A stretch of DNA of 64,000 nucleotides. Source: VXRD01 sp965232265 (GTDB taxonomy: Bacteria; Latescibacterota; UBA2968). The translations under genes were made by a program, and so were the position numbers. Below are positions 1 to 9,328 of this stretch, one piece after another; the first letter of the stretch is position 1; each line of letters begins with the position of its first letter. The DNA lies in NCBI GenBank assembly GCA_965232265.1, contig CBDDPH010000002.1, forward strand, positions 62,001 through 126,000, written 5' to 3'. Below the pieces are notes generated by a model. That model saw only the letters and a list, made by a program, of their open reading frames with translations. It made no database searches and was not told where the DNA came from.

Positions 1-2828
1 CAAGACCGAAAGCAGAAGAGATAGTAAACGAAGTGCTACCGGGGCGTGGATTCAGCCAATCCCTGTATCGCGGCCTGGTCACCGAGGGAGTGCTGATTGA
101 AGAAAGGTATGAGAAAGCCGGAGACTCCCGCGAAGAGGTTGTGTATATATCGTATGATCGTTTTGCAGATCATATCATCGCAGATTTCCTCTTGGGTCCC
201 TATTCTGATGTCAAAGATATAAAGGCCGCGTTCGGTGAAGGAGGAGATCTGGCTTTCATCTGCGAAACAGAGAGGTATGTGCCAAGTGGTCTTATTGAAG
301 CCTTATGCACCCAGGTACCAGAGCATAGAGGTGAGGAATTGGTCACACTTGCCCCCAAGCTACTTGACCGATGGGATATTGAAGAAGCCTTTCGCCAGAG
401 TGTGGTATGGCGAAAGCCGGAGAGCATTTCCAAATCAACCCTCAATGTCTTGGATGAACTCATTAAAACCCAGGAAGACTGGGATGCCACGCTGGATTTA
501 CTGCTGACCGTGGCGACTCTGGAAGATCATCCATTCAACGCCGAATTGCTGCATCGAATGCTTCAGCAGGATTTAATGCCTGATCGTGACGCCCGATGGA
601 GCACCTATCTACACCGCTCCTGGACCTGGGACGATTCGGGCGCAGTCAGACGTATCGTAGATTGGGCCTGGGGAGTGACGGAGGACACTAATCTTGAAGA
701 AAAGACGGTTGATCTGTGCTCAATTGCACTCGCCTGGATGTTCACCACCTCTAACCGCTTCCTTCGGGACCGAGCTACCAAAGCTCTGGTTTCTCTTCTG
801 ACCGACCGGCTTGACGCAGCAACTCGGCTTGTTGACCGCTTCTCAGATGTCGATGATCTATATGTTGTGGAACGCATTTATGCGGTCGCGTACGGCGTTG
901 CGATGCGTAGTCACGACGCTATAGGAGTGGGAAAACTATCATCGCTGGTATATGAGAAGGTATTCGCTAACGATAATCCACCAGTTCACATTTTGCTCCG
1001 CGACTACGCGCGTGGTATCATTGAGCGTGCGATTTATCTTGGGTCAAACATAGAGATCAATGAGAGTCTGATCAGGCCGCCGTATAAGAGTACCTGGCCG
1101 AAGATACCGGACGAGGAAGAGATCCAACCATTGATACCTGATTTGAACAAAGACTTACAAGATAGAGATCGGGCCAAAACAGATATTGTATCATCGGTAA
1201 TGTGGGGTGGCGACTTCGCGCGTTACGTAATTGGAACAAATACACATTCCACGAACTGGCTGTCGCTACGTTTTGATGAAGATCCATGGCAGTCAATAGA
1301 CGCACAAGAGGAAGCGTTACGTCTGAAGTTAAGCGACTCGGAGAGGGTGGCCTGGGAGGAATATAAGAAGGCTGACACTAAACTCACAAAACTCGAAACC
1401 GCGCGAATCAAGTGTTTGGGTGCAGACGGACAGGAAGTGGAAATAGCTTTGCCGTCTATGCTATGCGAAGGAGATGAACCATTTGAGAATAATTATGAGA
1501 CCGAGCACATAGAACAGATATTCGCAAGCACGCTGAAAATACTGAGATCGGCATTGACTGCAGAGCACTTAGCGGAGTTTGATGCAATTTTACAAGCAAA
1601 AAGCGAAGACGGTGGAAAACACGCGCCTCGCTTTGATCTGAGTCTAATTCAGCGTTACGTCCTGTGGCGCGTATTCGATCTCGGTTGGACTACTGAACGA
1701 TTTAGCGAATTTGACCGATCTGTTCAATCGGCAGACCGAAAAGCATCAAAGCCCGAACGCATAGGGAAAAAATACCAATGGATCGCCTATCACGAAATTC
1801 TCGCCTATATCGCTGATCACTACCAGTACCGAAAACAGTTCCATGAGGATGAAGGTGATCAGGCTTATGAGGGACCCTGGCAGGAATACCTCCGCGACAT
1901 TGATCCTTCTTGTTGTCTCCTCTTTACACCTGGCGGAAGATATGAGCAAAGTCACAGCCTTTCGTGGTGGGCACCGATACAGTACGAAAATTGGGATGAA
2001 GGCTTGCGCCATTGGGATTGGATCAAGTACGAAGACGATATTCCCGCTGTGTGCGATCTCCTGAGTGTTGAACACCCCAGAGACGGAACGCGCTGGCTCA
2101 ATGTGTATGGATACTTCAACTGGCAACAATTACATCCTGCGGATGTTGAAACGTACGATGTTGAACGACGAGAATTTTGGCTTATCTGTACAGGTTATTT
2201 CATTCGTATCGAGGATACCGACGCCTTCATGAACTGGGCCAAAGGTGTTGACTTTTGGAATCGTTGGATGCCCGAACCACCCGAGATATATAACATGTTT
2301 CTCGGTGAGTACGGATGGTCTCCGGCATCCCGGTACCTCAACCAGCTATACTATGGCTGTAGTGGTTGGACCAACCCAGAGCGAGGCTGCCCTACCTCTG
2401 TTCACCTGGTCCATTTTGATTATAATGTAGGAGGTCGAAGTTTCGACTGTTCTGTTGATGAGTCTCATACACTGCGGTTGCCTGATCACGACATCATAGA
2501 ACGGCTTGGCCTCAAATGGACCAGACAGGGTACTAACTATATTGACAAAGAAGGCCGACTCGCTGCCTTTGACCCTACGGCACATGAAGACGGGCCAAGC
2601 GCGTTGCTCATTCGCGAGGATTTGCTAAGACAGTACCTTTCGAATGAAGGACTGGCACTTTGTTGGACCATCCTTGGGGAAAAGTGGGTATTGGGAGGAG
2701 ACCCGCTATCGGATCACCATGGGGCCCTGAGGATTTCGGGTGCGTATAAATACACGGACCAGGGACCACAGGGTTTTTTGAATTTTCTCCCCGACAAGCC
2801 GCGAAACGAAAACGCCGATAGCTCATAA
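1..2828 (+). CDS. C-terminal part of a very large protein, possibly a STAND/AVAST-like defence NTPase (5' end outside window)
   Basis: The reading frame is open from base 3 through the left edge, so the GTG at 33 is only the first internal start and the true start lies outside. At least 940 residues are visible. They are rich in Trp, Tyr, Asp and Glu and look helical in the first half. A segment near the start (YDRFADHIIADFLL) resembles the stretch that follows the NTPase module in large STAND-type proteins, and PERIGKKYQWIAYHE (around residue 570) recalls a motif I associate with very large ATP-binding proteins beside restriction genes. No Walker motif is visible in this part. No signal peptide or membrane segment is seen. 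It lies 21 bases upstream of hsdR on the same strand, which fits a defence island. Base use is less C-rich than in neighbouring genes. The family is inferred, not shown. Confidence 0.45.
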   Translation, partial: RPKAEEIVNEVLPGRGFSQSLYRGLVTEGVLIEERYEKAGDSREEVVYISYDRFADHIIADFLLGPYSDVKDIKAAFGEGGDLAFICETERYVPSGLIEALCTQVPEHRGEELVTLAPKLLDRWDIEEAFRQSVVWRKPESISKSTLNVLDELIKTQEDWDATLDLLLTVATLEDHPFNAELLHRMLQQDLMPDRDARWSTYLHRSWTWDDSGAVRRIVDWAWGVTEDTNLEEKTVDLCSIALAWMFTTSNRFLRDRATKALVSLLTDRLDAATRLVDRFSDVDDLYVVERIYAVAYGVAMRSHDAIGVGKLSSLVYEKVFANDNPPVHILLRDYARGIIERAIYLGSNIEINESLIRPPYKSTWPKIPDEEEIQPLIPDLNKDLQDRDRAKTDIVSSVMWGGDFARYVIGTNTHSTNWLSLRFDEDPWQSIDAQEEALRLKLSDSERVAWEEYKKADTKLTKLETARIKCLGADGQEVEIALPSMLCEGDEPFENNYETEHIEQIFASTLKILRSALTAEHLAEFDAILQAKSEDGGKHAPRFDLSLIQRYVLWRVFDLGWTTERFSEFDRSVQSADRKASKPERIGKKYQWIAYHEILAYIADHYQYRKQFHEDEGDQAYEGPWQEYLRDIDPSCCLLFTPGGRYEQSHSLSWWAPIQYENWDEGLRHWDWIKYEDDIPAVCDLLSVEHPRDGTRWLNVYGYFNWQQLHPADVETYDVERREFWLICTGYFIRIEDTDAFMNWAKGVDFWNRWMPEPPEIYNMFLGEYGWSPASRYLNQLYYGCSGWTNPERGCPTSVHLVHFDYNVGGRSFDCSVDESHTLRLPDHDIIERLGLKWTRQGTNYIDKEGRLAAFDPTAHEDGPSALLIREDLLRQYLSNEGLALCWTILGEKWVLGGDPLSDHHGALRISGAYKYTDQGPQGFLNFLPDKPRNENADSS

Positions 2829-2849
2829 AAAATCTATGGAACTCTCCCC

Positions 2850-5800
2850 ATGATCAGCAAAACCAACGAACAAGCTCTTGAAGCGTGCATTGAACAAGCC
2901 CTGATTAGCGGCGTCCATCGTGAAAACATCGAAAGTTCTGCGGAGGCAGCACGAGCTTACAGCCACAACGTCTCTTACGAACCTGGCGATCCAGCAGACT
3001 TTGACCGCGAATTTGCCATTGACCGCGAAAAATTCTGGCGATTCCTCGAACTCACTCAGCCAGATGAACTGAACAAACTGCGTACGCGCCCCAACTGGCA
3101 GCGTTTGGTCCTGGAACGCCTGAACCGCAAAATCCAGCGCGACGGCATTGTCAAAGTCCTCAAAAGCGGACTACACATTGACGATGCACATCTCACATTG
3201 TTGTATAGCCTGCCCTACAACACCATCAATCCCGAAGTCACCCAAAACTTCCAAAACAACATCTTCTCTGTCACCCGACAGGTACACTACGCCGAACAAA
3301 ATCCCGCACTATCGGTAGATATGGTCATCTTTATCAATGGCCTGTCCGTTGCAACCCTCGAACTCAAAAATCCCTGGACAAATCAAACCGTCTTTCACGC
3401 CCGAAAACAATATCAAACCGATCGCGACCCCAAAGAACCCCTCTTTCAATTCGCCCGATGCCTCGTCCACTTTGCCGTAGATACCGACGAGGTATTCATG
3501 ACCACCAGATTAGACAGCAAAAAAACTTACTTCCTCCCCTTCAACAAAGGCCACAACAACGGCAAAGGTAACCCACCCAACCCAAACGGCTACAAAACCG
3601 CCTATCTTTGGGAAGACATCCTCCAGCCTCAAAGCCTGACCAGAATCATTGAACACTTTGCCAAACTCGTCAAAGAACAAGACAGAGACACCGGAAAGAC
3701 CACCCAAACCCTGTACTTCCCACGCTATCATCAACTGGAGGTTGTACGCAAAATACTCAACCACGTACACCTGTACGGCGTTGGACACACGTACCTGATT
3801 CAGCACTCAGCGGGATCGGGCAAATCCAACTCCATTACCTGGACAGCCTACCAACTCATAGAATTATATGCCTCGGGCAGCGATCACCCGATCTTCGACT
3901 CAGTTGTAGTCGTCACGGACCGAAGGGTCCTGGACAGGCAAATTCGAGACAACATCCGGCAATTCTCCGAAATCAAAAATATTGTCGCTCATGCCGAAGA
4001 CTCCAGGGGACTCAAAGAAGCACTGGAAACAGGGAAAAAAATCATCATCACAACCATTCAAAAGTTCCCCTATATCGCAGATGGCATAGAAGACCTCTCA
4101 GACCGCACATTTGCCGTCATCATTGACGAAGCGCACGCCTCTCAAAGCGGCAAATCTGCCGATGACCTCAACATCGTCATTGGCGCAAACAATGAAGAAG
4201 AACCCGAAGACCTGCAGGACAAAATTTTGAAATACATGGAAGACCGAAAATTGGGACAGAATGCATCTTACCTCGCCTTCACCGCCACCCCTAAAAATAC
4301 CACCTTAGAGAAATTCGGACAGCGAACCCCGGATGGCACTTTTGTCCCCTTTCACCTCTACTCAATGAAACAGGCTATTGAAGAAGGTTTTATCCTCGAT
4401 GTGCTGGCGAACTACACCACGTACAGAAGCTATTACGAAGTCCAGAAATCTATCCAGGACAACCCGCTATTTGACACGCTCAAAGCACAAAAGAAATTGC
4501 GTTCTTATGTGGAAGGCCACAGAGAAACCATCGAAGCCAAAGCCGACATCATGGTCAATCACTTCATCGAACAGGTCTGCACCGCGAAAAAACTCAAGGG
4601 CCAGGCGCGAGCAATGATTGTAACTCGCAATATTGAATCGGCTATTCGCTACTTCTTTGCCGTTCGCACCGCCCTTAAAAATCACAATGCCCCCTTTCAG
4701 GCCATCGTCGCCTTTTCAGGTAAAAAAACCGTTGATGGCATCGAACATACCGAAGACAGTCTGAATGGATTTCCGAGCAGAGACATTGGGGAAAATTTCC
4801 GCAAAGACGGATACAGGATTCTGGTTGTCGCCAACAAATTCCTCACCGGATTTGACGAACCCCTCTTGCACACGATGTATATAGACAAACGGCTCCAGTC
4901 AGTACTCGCCGTACAAACCCTTTCACGCCTCAACCGCAGCAATGCAAAAATGGGCAAACAAGACACCTTTGCACTCGACTTCTTCAACAGCACCGAAGAT
5001 ATTAAAACCGCCTTTGATCCATTTTACACAGCCACCTCGCTCAGCGAACCAACAGACGTCAATGTATTGCACGACCTCAAAGACGAATTAGACGATGTTG
5101 GTGTCTATGAATGGCACGAAGTTGAACAGTTCAACGAACTATTCTTCCAAAAGGCCGAAGCCGAGCAATTGAGTCCGATAATCGACATCGCGGCTGCCCG
5201 ATTCAGCCATGAACTGGAATTGGAAGATAAGGCCAAAATAGACTTCAAAATCAAAGCCAAACAGTTTGTCAAAATTTACGGTCAAGTTGCCTGCATTATT
5301 TCCTTCAACAATGTGCAATGGGAAATGCTCTACTGGTTTTTGAAATTTCTGATCCCCAAACTCAACCTCAAAGACCCCGAACAGGATGTTTTGGATGAAT
5401 TACTCGACAGTGTAGATTTATCCACCTATGGTTTTGAACGCGTAAAATTGCAACACGCGATTCCACTGGACGATTCTGAATCCGAATTAGATCCGCAAAA
5501 TCCCAATCTGCGCGGTGCTCATACCGGGGAAGAACAAAAAGACCCACTCGACGAAATCATTCGCGCCTTTAACGAACGCTTCTTTGCTGGCTGGGAGGCC
5601 ACACCAGAAGAACAGCGCGTCAAGTTTATCAACATCGCACGGCATGTAATGAACAACCCGAACTATCATGCCCATGTTGTCGATAATCAGGATGAGCAAA
5701 ACCGTCGGTTGGCACTGGAAAAACTCATCAATCAGGCAGTCAGCCAGGAACGAAGACGCGAACTCGACTTATATCGACGCTATGCCAGCGACCCTGAATT

Positions 5801-5867
5801 CAAACGCGCATTTGATTCGAGCATCATGCGTATCCTATTGGAAGGATTACATGCAGGAACTGGTTGA
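2850..5867 (+). CDS. hsdR: Type I restriction enzyme R subunit (HsdR), C-terminus frameshifted
   Basis: This is the DNA-translocating and cleaving subunit of a type I restriction-modification complex. The 1005 residues carry an N-terminal PD-(D/E)xK nuclease (Asp near 157, ELK at about 171-173). A superfamily 2 motor follows, with Walker A SAGSGKS near residue 320, DEAH near 426, FTATP near 475 and a helicase motif VI-like QTLSRLNR near 690. HsdM and HsdS are not in the window and may lie to the left. The frame stops at 5867 with an atypical tail (LEGLHAGTG). Removing one G from the GG at 5843-5844 gives LLEDYMQELVDKIVAEGY and runs to a TGA at 5917-5919, which overlaps the next start codon. 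I therefore think the gene lost about 20 C-terminal residues by a single-base insertion, or that the base is a sequencing error. Confidence 0.93.
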   Translation: MISKTNEQALEACIEQALISGVHRENIESSAEAARAYSHNVSYEPGDPADFDREFAIDREKFWRFLELTQPDELNKLRTRPNWQRLVLERLNRKIQRDGIVKVLKSGLHIDDAHLTLLYSLPYNTINPEVTQNFQNNIFSVTRQVHYAEQNPALSVDMVIFINGLSVATLELKNPWTNQTVFHARKQYQTDRDPKEPLFQFARCLVHFAVDTDEVFMTTRLDSKKTYFLPFNKGHNNGKGNPPNPNGYKTAYLWEDILQPQSLTRIIEHFAKLVKEQDRDTGKTTQTLYFPRYHQLEVVRKILNHVHLYGVGHTYLIQHSAGSGKSNSITWTAYQLIELYASGSDHPIFDSVVVVTDRRVLDRQIRDNIRQFSEIKNIVAHAEDSRGLKEALETGKKIIITTIQKFPYIADGIEDLSDRTFAVIIDEAHASQSGKSADDLNIVIGANNEEEPEDLQDKILKYMEDRKLGQNASYLAFTATPKNTTLEKFGQRTPDGTFVPFHLYSMKQAIEEGFILDVLANYTTYRSYYEVQKSIQDNPLFDTLKAQKKLRSYVEGHRETIEAKADIMVNHFIEQVCTAKKLKGQARAMIVTRNIESAIRYFFAVRTALKNHNAPFQAIVAFSGKKTVDGIEHTEDSLNGFPSRDIGENFRKDGYRILVVANKFLTGFDEPLLHTMYIDKRLQSVLAVQTLSRLNRSNAKMGKQDTFALDFFNSTEDIKTAFDPFYTATSLSEPTDVNVLHDLKDELDDVGVYEWHEVEQFNELFFQKAEAEQLSPIIDIAAARFSHELELEDKAKIDFKIKAKQFVKIYGQVACIISFNNVQWEMLYWFLKFLIPKLNLKDPEQDVLDELLDSVDLSTYGFERVKLQHAIPLDDSESELDPQNPNLRGAHTGEEQKDPLDEIIRAFNERFFAGWEATPEEQRVKFINIARHVMNNPNYHAHVVDNQDEQNRRLALEKLINQAVSQERRRELDLYRRYASDPEFKRAFDSSIMRILLEGLHAGTG

Positions 5868-5918
5868 TAAGATAGTCGCTGAAGGGTATATTGGGCCTGA
5901 AAAATTGAGAGCGAAGTG

Positions 5919-6022
5919 ATGAACAAGCCAATAAAAACGGAAGCAGATTACAAAGCCGCCCTCGCGCGTGCAGACGAGATTTTTGATGCAAAATCGGGAA
6001 CATCAGAGGGTGAAGAGTTGGA
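5919..6022 (+). pseudogene. Relic of a HigA-type antitoxin N-terminus
   Basis: Reading from ATG 5919 (GTG 5916 is in the same frame), the first 35 residues, MNKPIKTEADYKAALARADE followed by IFDAKSGTSEGEELE, match the start of the HigA/helix-turn-helix antitoxin family that usually continues into a linker and an HTH. Here the homology stops abruptly at about 6020 and the frame runs into unrelated codons until 6140. The DNA-binding domain is missing. The start overlaps the ancestral end of hsdR (TGATG), which suggests it was once translationally coupled to it. No toxin gene is next to it. I see this as a deletion remnant. Confidence 0.6.
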
Positions 6023-6202
6023 GCCTGGGTATTTCGCGGAACGCGAGTCCCCGTATATGCCCTGTTCGAGAATCTTCGAGAAGGTGCTTCCGTCGAGCAA
6101 TTTCTCGATTGGTTCCACGGCGTCGAAGAATGGCAGGTAAAAGCTGTTCTGGACCACGAAGCAGAGGCCATGAAGGATCTCTATTTGACAACACCAATTT
6201 GA
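6023..6202 (+). pseudogene. Relic of a DUF433 antitoxin C-terminus
   Basis: In the frame of 6026, two bases away from the HigA relic frame, the sequence reads VFRGTRVPVYALFENLREGA and then SVEQFLDWFHGVEEWQVKAV, ending with TGA at 6200-6202. This is the characteristic core and C-terminus of DUF433 (VapB-like antitoxins often paired with PIN or DUF5615 toxins). The N-terminal third and any start codon are missing: an in-frame TGA lies at 6011-6013. It joins directly to the HigA fragment, as if a deletion fused two antitoxin genes out of frame. Confidence 0.6.
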
Positions 6203-6243
6203 TTATCGCGCCAAAAATTTTCGGCCAATGTGAGGACCCAAAC

Positions 6244-8100
6244 ATGAATCAGACACTCAAGGACTTATTGAATGACAGTTTTGACCGGCATGCGGACCGC
6301 ACGGCAGTCCGCGTATTGCGCCAGCCAGAGGAACCCGGCGAAAGGCGATTGCAATATGTGCCATTGACATATCGGCAGTTGAAGACACAGCGAGACCGAT
6401 TGGCATCGGGCCTGGCGCAAATAGGATTGGAAAAAGGGCAGCGCATCGGGCTATTGACCGACGGCGGTCTGGAATCTGTCCTGGTCTTTCTATCCTGCGA
6501 CATACTGGGATTATCCGCAGTGCCCATCTGCAACAAATTGCCCGATGATTTACTGATATACAGCATCAACCACTCGGGCATTGCCTATTTGTTCACAGAC
6601 GCGAGAAGTTTGGAACAGGTCGAACGCGTGCGCGAGCAACTCACCAATCCCCCTCAGATCGTCCTGACAGAAGGACAGGACGATAACGCACGCTCATTTT
6701 TTGAACTAACCCAAAAAGGCGCAGAATCACCGCCGCCAGACATAGCAATAGAACCCGATGACGAAACGAAAATCGTGTACACATCGGGATCATCGGGACT
6801 GCCCAAAGGCGTGGTTCAGACCCATCGCAATCTCGTCGGCAACCTCCTATCCGTATGGGATACAATCAGCAACCGCGACCCGGTCATCTTATTCAAATCC
6901 GCGCCCGACTATCACACCATGGGCATATTAAATATCTATTACCCCCTGGCAAAAGGCTGGACCTTAGACCTGGCGCGGTCACCGGATCGCGTACTCGTGG
7001 ATATTCGATATTCTGAACCCGAAGGCTTTTTAACCGTCCCCCTGATCTTAGACAAAGTATTTGGCAACGTGCGAAAAGAAATCGATGCCGGTGGTGCAAA
7101 AGGCGCATTGATCGCCCGGTCACTGCGTGCCAAACAGCGCATCGCACGCGGTGAAGCATCGGCCATTGACCGCCTCGTCAATGCCACACTGGGCAAAAAA
7201 ATCGTCGGACAAATTAAAGAAAAACTCTCGCAGCGCGTGGGCAGCCGTCTCGAATTGTTAATCGTCGGCTCGGCAAAAGCCGACCCCGAAGCCCTCGACT
7301 TTTTTCAGGACGTACTGGACATCACCTCGCTCGAAGGCTATGGCGTCACCGAATGCAGTCCCCTGATCGCGGTAAATGTTCTGACCGCACAAAAAACAGG
7401 CACTGTTGGAAAACCCTTACAAGAAGTAAAAATCATCGCCGAAACAGGCGAGGAAATCGCGCACGGCGACCCAAAAACAGAGACCTACAGCGGCAGCGGC
7501 GATGGCAGTGGCGAGTTGTGGGTACACGGCAACCACGTCATGACCGGATACCTCAACGACCCCGAACGCACCGCCGAAGTACTCGTAACCGATGAAGCGG
7601 GCAAAGTGTGGTATCGCACGGGTGATTTTTTCAGCATGGACGACGAGGGATTTTTGACATTCCAGGGGCGCGTTGGACGGCAATTTAAATTGAGCAATGG
7701 CGAATTTGTCAACCCAGAACGCCTCGAACGCATATTCGCTCGCGCATCGCTCATCGAACACGTCTTAATCTGCGGCGATCAGACCCGCACATTCCCACTG
7801 CCCGTTGTCACCGTAAATGTAGAAGAAGCACAATTGCAAACAGATATTCCCGATTTGCCCACAGACGACGAGGGCGCACTGTGCAGCCACCCCGCAATAG
7901 CCGAACGCATCCGCGAACAACTGTTAAAAGAAGCCTCGACTTATGGCCTTCCCGCGCACGAGCGTCCGCAAAAAGTGCTGGTCTTACCGGACCAATTGAG
8001 CGAAGAAACGGGAACCCTCACCCGGGGACTAAAAAAGGTCGTACCCAAGAGAATAGAAGAAATTTATACAAACGAAATCGCCGCAGCGTATGATGGATAA
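6244..8100 (+). CDS. AMP-dependent acyl-CoA synthetase/ligase
   Basis: This enzyme activates a carboxylic acid, probably a fatty acid, with ATP and loads it on CoA. The ANL-superfamily signatures are clear: P-loop YTSGSSGLPKG near residue 178, YGVTECSPL near 365, the YRTGDFF hinge region near 460 and GRVGRQFKLSNGEFVNPERL in the C-terminal domain. The 618 residues match long-chain acyl-CoA ligases. The frame is open further upstream, but only because it reads through the antitoxin relic. ATG 6244 has a GAGG about 7 bases before it and starts the conserved region. No membrane segment is visible. Substrate cannot be told from sequence. The preceding genes are unrelated, and the gene probably has its own promoter inside the relic. 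Confidence 0.9.
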   Translation: MNQTLKDLLNDSFDRHADRTAVRVLRQPEEPGERRLQYVPLTYRQLKTQRDRLASGLAQIGLEKGQRIGLLTDGGLESVLVFLSCDILGLSAVPICNKLPDDLLIYSINHSGIAYLFTDARSLEQVERVREQLTNPPQIVLTEGQDDNARSFFELTQKGAESPPPDIAIEPDDETKIVYTSGSSGLPKGVVQTHRNLVGNLLSVWDTISNRDPVILFKSAPDYHTMGILNIYYPLAKGWTLDLARSPDRVLVDIRYSEPEGFLTVPLILDKVFGNVRKEIDAGGAKGALIARSLRAKQRIARGEASAIDRLVNATLGKKIVGQIKEKLSQRVGSRLELLIVGSAKADPEALDFFQDVLDITSLEGYGVTECSPLIAVNVLTAQKTGTVGKPLQEVKIIAETGEEIAHGDPKTETYSGSGDGSGELWVHGNHVMTGYLNDPERTAEVLVTDEAGKVWYRTGDFFSMDDEGFLTFQGRVGRQFKLSNGEFVNPERLERIFARASLIEHVLICGDQTRTFPLPVVTVNVEEAQLQTDIPDLPTDDEGALCSHPAIAERIREQLLKEASTYGLPAHERPQKVLVLPDQLSEETGTLTRGLKKVVPKRIEEIYTNEIAAAYDG

Positions 8101-8233
8101 ACCCAAAACCTTATGGATCCGCAGAAAAAACGCGAGTAATTTGAGCGTTTTACGCAGATAAAAAGGCTTATATTGCTGACTGCGTGACCCTCCTTCCATC
8201 TGTGTCATCTGCGTCCATCTGCGGATACTTTTT
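8101..8233 (+). repeat. Intergenic spacer with short tandem 10-mers and an inverted repeat
   Basis: There is no gene here. At 8196-8226 three near-identical units based on CATCTGTGT/CATCTGCGTC stand in tandem. ATCCGCAGA near 8117 is the reverse complement of TCTGCGGAT near 8218, so the whole spacer can fold. It resembles dispersed non-coding repeats of the type scattered between genes elsewhere in this window. No good ribosome binding site precedes the next gene. Confidence 0.5.
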
Positions 8234-9265
8234 ATGCCAATTTTAAACCCCGATAAACTGCGGCGCATTGGCCGCGAAGTCTTCGAACGCATAGGCGCAA
8301 CGCCCGAAGAAGCCCAAATCGTGGCCGATCTGCTCGTATCGTCCAATCTCGCGGGACACGATTCGCACGGCGTCGTCCGCATTCCGCAATACGTATCTGG
8401 AGTACAGAGCGGACAAATACAACTCGGAACAACCGTGGAAATCGAACGGGAAACCGATGCAACAGCCGTCGTAAACGGACACTGGGGATTTGGGCATGTA
8501 ACCGCAACAGAAGCCATGCACATCGCCATCCAAAAAGCCCAAAAAAGTGCCGTTGGCATCGCAACAGTACACCAGTGCAATCACATCGGGCGATTGGGTG
8601 GCTATCCCGTCCTCGCCGCGGCTGAAAATATGGCCGGACTGATGAGCAACAACGGCCACGGCGCCGACCTCTCAATGGCACCCTGGGGAGGACTGGGACG
8701 CATCCTGCCCGCGAATTGCCTCGCCGTTGCATTTCCCTCAGACCGAGACTTCCCCGTCTCACTGGACCTGACCGCCGCAACTGCGGCAGGCGGCAAAATG
8801 CGGGTCGCACTGGCCCGGGGCGAACGCGTACCCGAAAACTGGCTCATCGACGCCGAAGGCAACCCCACGACTGACCCCGCCGACTACGTACACGGCAATG
8901 CCGCACTAACCCCCTTTGGCGACCACAAGGGATATGGCCTCTCATTCATCTTCGACATCTTATCCGGCGCCCTATCGCCAGCCGGTTGCACCCGCAAAAA
9001 CTCACCCGTAACGGGCAACGCCCTATTTGTACAGGCCATTCGCATCGATGCATTCCAGCCCATCGCCGACTTTAAAGCCGAAATCGGGCGATTCATCGAC
9101 TACGTAAAATCGGCAAAAACCGCACCGGGATTTGACGAAATACTCGTACCCGGCGAACGCTCCTATCGCACGGGTTGTGAACGCGAGGCAAACGGAGTCC
9201 CCATAGAAGACACAACCTGGGAACAAATTTGCGAAACCGCAAAAAAATTCGATGTGGAAATTTAA
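8234..9265 (+). CDS. Malate/L-lactate dehydrogenase family oxidoreductase (Ldh_2 family)
   Basis: A 343-residue NAD(P)-dependent dehydrogenase of the YiaK/malate/L-sulfolactate/ureidoglycolate family, which does not have a Rossmann fold. Family marks are SNLAGHDSHGVVRIPQY near residue 37, the conserved HCNHIG-like segment VHQCNHIGRLGGYP near 115, and GDHKGYGLSFIFDILSGAL near 230. Length is normal for the family. It reduces a 2-oxo acid or oxidises a 2-hydroxy acid; the exact substrate cannot be deduced. It follows the acyl-CoA ligase by 133 bases of repeat-like DNA, so it may be a separate unit. A strong hairpin terminator follows it at 9281. The start ATG 8234 lacks a clear Shine-Dalgarno sequence but begins the family homology. 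Confidence 0.88.
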   Translation: MPILNPDKLRRIGREVFERIGATPEEAQIVADLLVSSNLAGHDSHGVVRIPQYVSGVQSGQIQLGTTVEIERETDATAVVNGHWGFGHVTATEAMHIAIQKAQKSAVGIATVHQCNHIGRLGGYPVLAAAENMAGLMSNNGHGADLSMAPWGGLGRILPANCLAVAFPSDRDFPVSLDLTAATAAGGKMRVALARGERVPENWLIDAEGNPTTDPADYVHGNAALTPFGDHKGYGLSFIFDILSGALSPAGCTRKNSPVTGNALFVQAIRIDAFQPIADFKAEIGRFIDYVKSAKTAPGFDEILVPGERSYRTGCEREANGVPIEDTTWEQICETAKKFDVEI

Positions 9266-9280
9266 ACACCGCCTCAAACA

Positions 9281-9318
9281 AAAAACCCGCCCCTATTTTC
9301 AGGGAGCGGGTTTTTTTG
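9281..9318. terminator. Bidirectional rho-independent terminator
   Basis: The arms AAAAACCCGC and GCGGGTTTTT flank a loop of about 15 bases, with A runs on one side and T runs on the other. It sits between the convergent dehydrogenase and DUF4097 genes and can serve both strands. Confidence 0.85.
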
Positions 9319-9328
9319 TTAAACCGCC

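Noticed and set aside
5968..6243. N-terminal extension of the acyl-CoA ligase
   Set aside because: The extra codons read through the DUF433 relic in the wrong frame; homology starts at 6244.
8196..8226. Short CRISPR-like array
   Set aside because: Units of 10 bases without spacers; a plain tandem repeat.
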